A model generated the notes under the pieces. It searched no databases. It had not been told where the DNA came from and worked only from the letters and a program-made list of their open reading frames with translations. Positions 56,111 to 64,000 of a stretch of 64,000 bases of DNA are shown here, piece by piece. Source of the DNA: Ricinus communis (Eukaryota; Streptophyta; Magnoliopsida; Malpighiales; Euphorbiaceae); assembly GCF_019578655.1 (NCBI RefSeq), contig NC_063258.1:8498802-8562801 (forward strand), read 5' to 3'. The translations under genes were made by a program, and so were the position numbers. Position 1 is the first letter of the stretch; each line of letters opens with the position of its first letter.

Positions 56111-56781
56111 ACACAACAAGGCTCAACTCTAGGCTTAGGATTGCAAAAAGAGACCAAAGTTATCAATTTAGTGCAATACGTTTGGGCTGAACTCAAAGGT
56201 CCAATAAAATTGATTTGAAGCCTTTCTATTTTCATTTTTATTAGGTTTTCTTAAGTTAGGGTGTGATTAGTAGTCATTTGGAGTTACACAATGGATGCAC
56301 ATGATTAGTTATAATGTGGAGTTACAAAATGGATGCACACGATTAGTTGTCATTTGGGAGTTACAAAATAAGTGTCATTAATGTAAAAATAACCACTTTT
56401 AATGAGTTTTCATGGGGATTAAAGGGGAAAACGTAGGAAAGCCCAAAAGAAATTAATTTAAGGTTCTTTGTCTTGTTTTGGCTATAAATATCAAAGCCAA
56501 ATTCATTTGTAAAAATCAATTTATAAATGATAATCTTTATTTGTTCTTTATGAGTGTTTCTGCTTAAGTTCTTGCATGAACTTTGAACTTATCAAAATAT
56601 TTTTAGTTTCTTGTGTTTGATTCTTATCTTATCAATTCATACTTAGTTTGTGGCATTTAGAGTTGAATTCAAGTACTAGTTTTATTATTAGAACTAGTTG
56701 TTCCTAACTCCACTTCAGGAGATCCTTAGGTTTTGGAATCATCTTGATTGGAGGGTGTTTTCTTGCATTCCATATGTATCA
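55984..56781 (+). repeat. 3' LTR of element G (798 bp)
   Basis: TGATGCAACAAC...CATATGTATCA. The purine-rich GAGAAGACAAGGAA before it would be the polypurine tract. It contains three imperfect copies of GATTAGTTGTCATTTGGAGT-like units between 56266 and 56360 and a TATAAATATCAAAG stretch near 56493. 56782-56839 beyond it is unassigned. Confidence 0.7.
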
Positions 56782-56839
56782 TAACTTATTAGTTATTGGG
56801 GTTTATGGTTCCTAAGATGATGATTCTCTATCATTTACT

Positions 56840-57707
56840 TATTCATATTCAGATTCTAGTTTCTTTTTCTTATGGAATAAGGGCTTTCGTACTATCAGAA
56901 CTGCATATAACCAAATTCTTGAGGCTAGTGAGCATATTATTTCAGTTTTCTACCTTATAGGATTTCAAGTTATGGGTTCTTTCAAGAGCTTTATGGACTT
57001 ATCTAGACTCACACTAGCGAACATAGACTTACGCTCACGTACTTCCTTTCTTTTGTGTTCTTTCTCTACCCTTGTGTTTCAATTAATTCAATTTTATCCT
57101 TAAGCTTAGCAATATAGAAGAGAACAAAGAACATGTAATTTCTTTCCTTATCGGATCAAATAGGATGAGATGTAAATCCACACGCGTAAGTAATAAATAA
57201 TGTTGGTTTCAATTAATCTAAGCGTAATATAATTAGAAAAGCAAGCATTTTGATCTTTAGGACGCATATAATGAAGTAATTTCGTTCGGAGTATTATTAG
57301 GTAGGCCCACGAGAATTTTCCCTTATTTACGTTAAGCTGGCTCATAAAATTTAGGACTATGAGAATTATTGACAAGTCAACTCCTCTCTAGTTCTTGATT
57401 TTGTCTTTAGTTTATTCTTATGGAATGAGTGCGTACATACTATAGAAGCCGCATCCAAATAAATACTTGAGGCAAGTTAGCATATTATTTTAGTTTTCTA
57501 GTTTATAGGAAATCAAGTTATGGATTCTTTCAAGAGCTGGGTGGACTCCTGCAAGTGAACGTAGACTTAATGCTCACATCCTTTCTTTCTTTTATGTTCT
57601 TGTCTACCCTTGTGTATAAATCAATTTGATATGATCTAGATGCTTAGTTATATGGAAGAGAACAAAGAACTTATGATTACTTTTCTTATCGGATCTGAAA
57701 TCCTACC
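56840..57707 (+). repeat. Repeat X, plus orientation
   Basis: ATGGAATAAGGGCTTTCGTA, TATGGGTTCTTTCAAGAGCT, TAAATCCACACGCGTAAG, AGGTAGGCCCACGAGAATTT and a second start ATGGAATGAGTGCG at 57419. It ends in an L1 LTR fragment. Confidence 0.82.
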
Positions 57708-58027
57708 AACTAAGCATAGATCAACTCCTTGATAAGTAAGATTTGCATTCAAACAAGAACACAAAGACAAAGCAAACAAGCTTTAAGTTAAAAATACCAA
57801 TTATTATTCTACTTCAACTTAATTTTTACATCAAAATTCGTACTAGCCTTATAATGGCCTTAGAAAACTCTAAATCTTCAGTAATAAGGATTTACATCTC
57901 ATCTAAGATAAAGATAACCTTACTAATAAAAGAGATAACTTAAAAAAGTCCTAGTTAGGTTAAAATACATGTCTGGCCGCCCAAAATAAGCCATAAAATC
58001 CTAATTTACATTAGTCATATACATGGG
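57708..58027 (-). repeat. L1 LTR fragment
   Basis: Central LTR part (GATCAACTCCTTGATAAGTA, CTGGCCGCCCAAAATAAGCC), homologous to 9320-9640. Neither terminus is present. Confidence 0.78.
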
Positions 58028-58751
58028 TCCTATAACACCAGTCAAAAGTAGCAAATCATTATCTTTTTTACCATCTTCATTCACCATGTCTTCAAGATCT
58101 TTATTGACTTCGGTAGAGCATTGTAGCTTCTCTACATCATCAATATTAGTTTCCAACGATAGCTTAGATTTGGCTTCAACTTTAGGCTGTTTATATTGAC
58201 TTTCAACCAACTTTTCATTTCTTATAAACTTTGCTCAATTGTTTCACAAGTGCTTCTTATAGATCTTAGCTCCATTGAACCTTTATTCTCCTTAACTTGA
58301 CGCGGTTGTCTCACTAATTTCTTTAGCTTGTGTTTAGGATTACAAAAATTCCATGGAAAATCTTGATGATATTCATCACTCCTTTGTCCTAGCCATGTAT
58401 CATAAGATTGATAACGAAGATCTTGATGCTATCTTACAAACTTCTCAGCACATAACTTAAGTGTTTAACACTCAAAACAAATTAGAATTAAAATGACACA
58501 AAAAGAAGAAGACAAAACCATACTTAATGAATAAGATTAAGCCAAAACACAATAAAAAATGTAAGAACAAGATGTAATGGAGAATAACTAATATTAATAA
58601 ACAAACAACAAAAGGGACAGACTAAAATATATATTTTTTATTTTAGAAAACTAATCACAAGAACCGAATTAAAAGAAAGAACAAAGAAATACAAAAAAAT
58701 CAGAATTGACTAATGAAAATATGAAAGGATAAAATATGATCTAGATCCAAA
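58028..58751 (-). other. Short internal region of an L1-family element, with an unfamiliar frame
   Basis: About 725 bp between an LTR fragment and a complete primer-site/LTR side. The leader (58440-58751) is homologous to the leader of C. 58001-58210 is open (VESQYKQPKVEAKSKLSLET, lysine/glutamate-rich), and further frames upstream encode YDTWLGQRSDEYHQDFPWN. It does not match the gag of the other elements. It may be a non-autonomous derivative or the edge of a different gag. I cannot assign a function. Confidence 0.45.
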
Positions 58752-58763
58752 GCTTTGATACTA
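58752..58763 (-). other. Degenerate primer-binding site
   Basis: The minus strand reads TAGTATCAAAGC (iMet site TGGTATCAGAGC with two changes), two bases from the LTR at 58766. Confidence 0.75.
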
Positions 58764-58765
58764 AA

Positions 58766-59201
58766 TGATATGAAACTCCATGAATAAGCTTGAGAATCCT
58801 ATTTGAATTGCGGAACCCCAATACATTAACATGAAAACCCTAAGAACCAATTCGGTTCAACCCCTAAAAAAGATTAGAAAATATACTACTTAGAAAGATG
58901 ACCAAGAATTGGATTAATGAGCCTTGAACTTAAATCCAATTGTTCAAGCCTTAATATGTCCATAGCTCAAATGTCTTGGATAAGCTCATTGACTTATAAT
59001 TTGAATCGAACTAGGACTCCTAGTTGAATTAGGATTCCTTTCGTTACTTGAACTCCTAATATCATTAGGATTCCTTGTAGGACTAGGATTCCTAGTTGAG
59101 TTAGGACTGCATATTGGATAAGGATTCCTTGAGCTAGTAGGTTTGCATCATCAAGACTCCTTGTTGGAGTAGAATTCATTGTGTTAGTTTGGTTCGTATT
59201 A
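58766..59201 (-). repeat. 5' LTR, family L1, internally deleted
   Basis: The plus strand begins TGATATGAAACTCC and ends GGTTCGTATTA (436 bp). About 490 bp are missing between GATGACCAAGAATT and GGATTAATGAGCC. The coding repeats (CTAGGACTCCTAGTTGAATT) are kept. It sits inside an L2 LTR, whose sequence GAGTTTCTCCTAAAA continues at 59202. Confidence 0.8.
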
Positions 59202-59446
59202 GAGTTTCTCCTAAAACACGCCTAATGAGAAAACAAGAAACAAAGTTGGCATCATTCGATATAGGAAGGAATTACCAAAACAAGCACTAATAGTCCTAAA
59301 TAACCATGAGGGGCAGCTGCCCTTGTTTCCTAATTTATTTTGGCTACTTGGCTTGGTACTTGATGATTATTGGATCATTTGGGCTTACAACTTGATCTTC
59401 TTGACCTGGTTGGCTACTTGGCTTCTTGGACTTTAGGTTTGCATCA
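59202..59446 (-). repeat. L2 LTR fragment
   Basis: Homologous to 7611-7881 (AACAAGAAACAAAGTTGGCA, GGGGCAGCTGCCCTTGTTTC). It ends GGTTTGCATCA, then GTTCC and X, the same junction as at 7881 and 6462. Confidence 0.82.
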
Positions 59447-60125
59447 GTTCCCTTAGGCATGATGACTTTGGATGACATAAGGATCGGCGTAAGGAGTCAT
59501 GGGAATTGAATTGACAACCTTGACCAGTGGCATTGGAGCTTAGCTTGATGATCAAGCAAAACGAGACGTAAGTCCACGCACGTAAGGGAGAAATCATATT
59601 GCTTTTTATTAATCCAAGTGTAATACAAGTAGCAATGCGAGCATTTTAATGTTTGGGACTCATATAATGAAGTAATTTTTGTCGAAGTATTATTAGGTAG
59701 CCCATATAAATTTGTCCTTTTTCTTGTTAAGAGTGGTTAACCAATCATCTATTCTCTCGTACTATAAAAATCGAATGCAACCCTTGAGGGTAGTGAGCAT
59801 ATTATTTGAGTTTTCTAGCTTGTAGAAAATAAAGAAATAGGTTCTTTCAAGAACGTTTTGGACTTATCAAGACTCATTCTAGTGAACATAGACTTATCGC
59901 TTACGTCCTTTCTTTCTTTTATGTTCCATGTCGACCCTTGTGTTTAAGTCAATTCGATTTGATCCTCGCTTAGCCGTATGGAATCCAAAACCCTACCTGT
60001 GTTCTTATTTTTCTCGTTTCCTTTGTACCTGTTTGTCTAGTATGATGGTTTGGTTTTATTTGGGGAGCATAAACACGACTGTTTATTTTAAAGCATGTGG
60101 AAGCGGCACTGGTGGACACCAATCC
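59447..60125 (+). repeat. Repeat X, plus orientation
   Basis: From GTTCCCTTAGGCATGATGAC through TAAGTCCACGCACGTAAGGG, TATTAGGTAGCCCATATAAA and TATGATGGTTTGGTTTTATT (60039), with internal deletions. Cut near 60125. Confidence 0.82.
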
Positions 60126-60391
60126 AATATTGCAAGTATTTTTCTTTTCAAAGTTGTAGCTTTGAACCTTGTGTTCATGAGTGAATACAAACAAACTTAT
60201 CAAAGGAATTAATCTATCCTTTGTGGCATTCGTAGATTAGGGTTTAAAGGCGTTAGTTTCATTTAGGTTCTAATATAAAGATCATACTTTTCATTTAGGT
60301 TTTTGAATTGTCAAGGGGTTTTCTAGCTTGTAAATCACGGATTCATATAACTAGAGGGTTCATGGTTTCAATCCTTGGAGGTTTCTTATCA
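60126..60391 (+). repeat. LTR 3' end, D-type
   Basis: TAGATTAGGGTTTAAAGGCG and TTAGGTTCTAATATAAAGAT match the reverse complement of 34980-35010 of element D's LTR. It ends GGTTTCTTATCA. The 5' portion is absent. Confidence 0.6.
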
Positions 60392-61376
60392 TATGATGAC
60401 AAAAGGATTGCATAAGAAATTATGGAAGCATAATTGATAAGCTTGACGATGAGACATAAATCTATGCGCGTAGTGGAGAAATCATAATGTTGTTAATGAA
60501 TACAAGCATAATGTAATCACGAATGCGAGCTTTTTAGTCTTTGAGATGCATATAATTAAGTAATGTAGTTTGGAGTGTTATTAGGTAGGCCCACATGAAT
60601 TCTCCCTTCTTTTCATTAAGCTGGTTTATAAAATATAGGATCTCCATCATTTATTGTTTCTCAAGGCACGAGGACTCCTTATGACATATGAATTATCATA
60701 AGGACTAGTAAACCACTCTTGTTGTCCAAAATTTTATAACCCAACTTAACAAAAATAAGGGACAACTCCCATGGGGCTACCTAATAACACTCTGATCCAA
60801 ACTACTTCATTATAAGCGTTCCAAACATCAAAACGCTCGCATTCTCACTTGTATTATGCTTGAATTTATTGAAAATAACATGGCTTCTCCTTTATATGGA
60901 TGGATTTATGTCTCATCCTACTTGATCATGAAGTTAATCCCTAATGCGACTAGTCAAGCTTTTTAATCACATTCCTATGATTCTTTATGTCAATCCTTGT
61001 GACATCAAGAGTTCTTATGCCTAGAGGAATAGGGAATGATGGAGATCCTAATGCTGCAAATTATGAATAAGAGTATTTGGGTATATCTCGATTCTCGCGT
61101 TCCCTCTTTCCTCCAAAATACTCTTCCGTGATCATTTGAAGAATGATATTAATACTCGATCAATTGATTTTCTTTCACTGCATTTTTCCAAGCATTGGAT
61201 CGGTTCTTATGATTGTCGCTGCCACGGGCTTTAACTCAACACTCCTGTTTATGCTTGCCAAATAAACCAAACCATCATACAAGACATAGATTAAAAATAA
61301 AAGAACAAAAGAAAAGAACAAATGAGAACATAGGTAGGATTTCATATTCGATAATGAAAGAAATCACAAGTTCTTT
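60392..61376. repeat. Repeat X, plus then minus orientation
   Basis: Plus-oriented to about 60690 (TAAATCTATGCGCGTAGTGG, TTATTAGGTAGGCCCACATG), then minus-oriented (ACCACTCTTGTTGTCCAAAA, TGCTTGCCAAATAAACCAAA at 61252) to AATCACAAGTTCTTT, where an L1 LTR is inserted. Confidence 0.82.
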
Positions 61377-61777
61377 TGATATGAACCAAACTAGCACAAC
61401 GAATCCTACTCCAACAAGGAGTCTTAATGATGCAAGTCCTGCTAACTCAAGGAATCCTAAACCAACAAGGAGTCCTGACTTAACTTGGAATCATAATCTA
61501 GCAAGGGTCCTGATGATATTAGGAGTTCAAGCAACAAAAGGAATCCTAATTCAATTAGGAATCCTAATTCAACTTAGATTCCTGGTTCGATCCAAATTAC
61601 AAGTTAATGAGCTTATCTAACATATTTAGGCTAAGGACAAATCAAGGCTTGAAGAATTGGATTTAAGTTCAAGGCTCATTAATCTAATTCGGTGTATTGG
61701 GCTTTAATGAATCTAATCAGGCATAAAAAGAGCAAAGAAGTTGAATTGGACCATATGAAGACTTTGCGCCTAACTTG

Positions 61778-62861
61778 TGATACGAACCAAACTAGCATAA
61801 CAAATCCTACTTCAACAAGGAGTCTTGAGGATGCAAATCCTACTAGCTCAAGGAATCCTAATCCAATATGGAGTCTTTACTCAACTAGGAATCCTAATCC
61901 TATAAGGAGTCCTGATGATATTAGGGTTCTAGCAACGAAAGGAATTCTAATTCAATTAGGAGTCCTAGTTCGACTCAAATTACAAGTCAATGAGTTTATC
62001 CAAGACATTTGAGCTAAGGACATATCAAGGCTTGAAGAATTAGATTTAAGTTTAAGGCAGATTAATCTAATTAAGTTTATTGGACTTGAATGAATCTAAT
62101 TGAGCTTAAAATAACCAAAGAATTTGAATTGGAGCATATTAAGACCGTGGGCCTAACTTGGCTTATATTTTGAGGCCCATCTATATGACTTATGTAAATT
62201 AGGGCTTTATGGTTTATTATGAGAGACCACACATGTATTTTAACCTAAATAGGACTTTGTTTTACTTATGTCTTTTTCTTAGAAAGGTTCTCCTTATCCT
62301 AGTAGGGTTTCACCAAGTAGGGTTTCACCACGGCCGTGTTTCTCCCCGTGTTGGCTACCACGGGCCGTGTTGCTCCCTGTGTTATCCACCACGGGCCGTG
62401 CTGAAGGCCGTGGTGGCTACGGAAACCGTGCCCAAACTATTGTTTTGAAGACCAAGTTTCGATGGTTGGTCACGGCCAGAGTCCAGGCCGTGATGGTCAG
62501 AACGGCCTTGACTCAGGCCGTGCTCAATATGTGCAACGCGGGCTCTTGTCCGATCTTGATGAATTCTCGTCCGTTTTTGAACGTATTGATCTATAATTGC
62601 TTAAACACCGATGATGGTCCTATAAATGTTCCTGAAATGTAAAAGAACATAAAACACGGGTGATTTGGGAATAAAAGCACAATAATTGCTAAGAACATAC
62701 GCAATAATATGCAAGCAAATATGTGTAAAACTATGCTCATCAGTAATCTATTTTCTAACCTTTCTTAGGGGTTGAACCAAATTAGTACTTGGGGTGTTCA
62801 TATTAATGTGTTGGAGGTTTGCAAAGGTGTTCTCAGACTTATTCATGGAGGTTCCATATCA
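61778..62861 (+). mobile_element. Nested L1 solo LTR inside the outer L1 LTR
   Basis: TGATACGAACC at 61778 to GGTTCCATATCA at 62861, with target sites ACTTG (61773-61777) and ACTTA (62862-62866). The outer LTR continues AGCTTATGTTGTGAGG after it. A block of about 450 bp (62303-62750) replaces some 280 bp of its middle. The coding end (61692-62012 frame) reads DTNQTSITNPTSTRSLEDAN and RNPNPIWS. Confidence 0.88.
62303..62750 (+). repeat. CACGGCCGTG-rich insert within the nested LTR
   Basis: GTAGGGTTTCACCA occurs twice (62301-62332), then CCACGGGCCGTG, AAGGCCGTGGTGG and CAGGCCGTGATGG words to about 62530, then AT-rich sequence to CTATGCTCATCAG. GC content is far above that of its surroundings. 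Frames at 62209-62448 and 62367-62642 reflect composition. It shares the word structure, but little else, with 38838-39010. Confidence 0.65.
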
Positions 62862-63396
62862 ACTTAGCTTATGTTGTGAGGTCCATCTATATGACTTATG
62901 TTAATTAGGTTTTATGTCTTATTATGGGCAGCCACACATATATTTAAACAAATTAGAACTTTGTTTAAGTTATCTCTTTTTGTTAGGAAGGTTATCTTTA
63001 TCCTAGATGAGATATAGATCCTAATTAATTACGATTTAGGGTTTTCTAAGGTCTATATAAGGCTAGTACGAATTTTGATGTAAAATTAATTTGAAGTTGA
63101 AAGATAATTGGTATTTTTACATTAAAGCTTGTTTGCTTTGTCTTTGTATTCTTGTTTAAATGCAAATCTTACTTATCAAGGAGTTGATCTACCCTTATGG
63201 TGTACTTGGAATTGGAATTTAAGGGACTTAGTTTTCCTTAGGTTCTAATTCTTGATCATCTTTCTAAGTAATCCATTTCTAACCTTTCTTAAGGGTTGAA
63301 CTGAATTGATTCTTAGGGTGTTTATGTTAATATGTTAGGGGTCCGTAATTCAAAAGGAGTTCTCAAACTTATTCATGGAAGTTTCATATCATCTTT

Positions 63397-64000
63397 ATTC
63401 TCTTAGATGTTTCATTTTCACTATTCTTTCATTGTAATTGATTTCCTAGTTATTTTTAAACATGAACATGTGTAGCTAGATCGATTAAATCCATTGGGAT
63501 TTCTTTACTATGTTGGCTTAGTATTAAATTGTTGGATTGCTTGAGTTTAGTTTTGTGTCCTTCTTGCTTTCAGTATTAATAAGATAATGCATTATTCATG
63601 AGACGTTGTGAATTGTGGTGTTTAGATTGCTTTATGTGTTTGAGAAGTCCATTTGGAAATTGGAATTTTGAATAGCAAGAACTGTTTAATAACCATTAGC
63701 GATAAGGATAATTAACTAGCCCGGTTAAGAATTAACAAAGCTTAATAGAGGCGGATTAAAGCTTAATGCTAATTTAAGAATCAATCATTAGGAAGAGATT
63801 CCAACTTTAGGTTCTTGGGTTTAGGAACTCGGTTACCTCGAGAGAGAAATCGAATTCAATTAAGAATTCATCCACGGGTAGCATAATTGGAATCATCAAT
63901 CTTTTATCTTTTGTTTGATTGCCAACTAGTTTAGGTTTCCTTTGGGTTGGTCTCTTGTCTTGGTTGTTTCATTTACCCGTTCATTCCTGCATCTCACTTA
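63397..64000 (-). mobile_element. Second foldback-element copy, partial (runs off the window)
   Basis: Homologous, inverted, to 37930-38570: TAGCTAGATCGATTAAATCC, TAATGCATTATTCATGAGAC, CAAAGCTTAATAGAGGCGGA and GAATTCATCCACGGGTAGCA. It is better conserved than the arm at 39226-39723. The outer terminus is beyond 64000. Confidence 0.8.

Larger units (their letters stand above)
61377..63391 (+). mobile_element. Solo L1 LTR in repeat X, itself interrupted
   Basis: Outer LTR: TGATATGAACC at 61377 to GTTTCATATCA at 63391. Perfect target duplication TCTTT (61372-61376, 63392-63396). Without the nested LTR and one copy of its target site it is about 925 bp, the L1 length. Its 5' end is open within 61213-61620 for NPTPTRSLND and RNPKPTRSPD units. 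Confidence 0.9.

Noticed and set aside
62209..62642. Two overlapping frames at the GC island
   Set aside because: Composition effect in a block that replaces LTR sequence; no family resemblance.

Overview
The window looks like nuclear DNA of a flowering plant, most likely a eudicot, from an AT-rich, gene-free repeat block. I see no host protein gene, tRNA or rRNA. Nearly everything is retrotransposon sequence in several generations of nesting, laid over an older tandem repeat. The species cannot be told from the sequence.

Three layers are visible. (1) A roughly 1-kb repeat, here called X, occurs in about 16 kb of the window. It lies head-to-tail at 41.0-44.2 kb, inverted at 44.2-45.9 kb, and as single or partial units elsewhere. 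Retroelements mostly interrupt X, so X is older. (2) Ty3/Gypsy elements with a DVVPMHAGHILLGRPWQFDR-type protease and a polyprotein tail containing GPxTRSRxKK inside the LTR. This tail recalls the CR motif of the CRM (centromeric) chromovirus lineage. These are called A (67-4928, -), F (8142-10113, +), C (17399-20796, -), I (21156-26964, +), H (29307-30552, -), D (31636-35553, -), J (45858-50306, -) and G (55859-56781, +). All carry stops, frameshifts or deletions. Their LTRs fall into families: L1 (about 923-926 bp, TGATAYG...CCATATCA), a C-type LTR sharing L1's 3' half, L2 (about 895-901 bp, TGATG...CATCA), and the LTRs of D and G. (3) Two Tekay/Del-type chromovirus copies with a true C-terminal chromodomain: copy 1 at 10114-13060 (-) and copy 2 at 50307-55735 (-). 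Copy 2 includes a 2.3-kb 3' LTR inserted into the gag of J. An older LTR fragment of Tekay type lies at 14986-16591.

Other features are a copia-like LTR (39896-40677) carrying a 53-bp minisatellite of hairpin-forming units, a 1.9-kb element with long inverted repeats (37784-39723) and a second partial copy at the right edge (63397-64000), and two GC-rich islands built on CACGGCCGTG (38.84-39.01 and 62.3-62.75 kb). The order of events is partly readable from target-site duplications. L2 solo LTRs entered X at GTTCC and were then copied with X. An L1 solo LTR entered a gag and was then copied as a segment (3.6-4.9 and 8.8-10.1 kb). One L1 LTR entered another (61377-63391).

Functionally the window is a retrotransposon graveyard. 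The parts of a gypsy life cycle are all present in some copy: tRNA-iMet primer sites, polypurine tracts, gag zinc knuckles, protease, RT/RNase H, DDE integrase and chromodomain. No single copy appears complete. CRM-like elements in an old 1-kb satellite make a pericentromeric location a reasonable but unproven guess.
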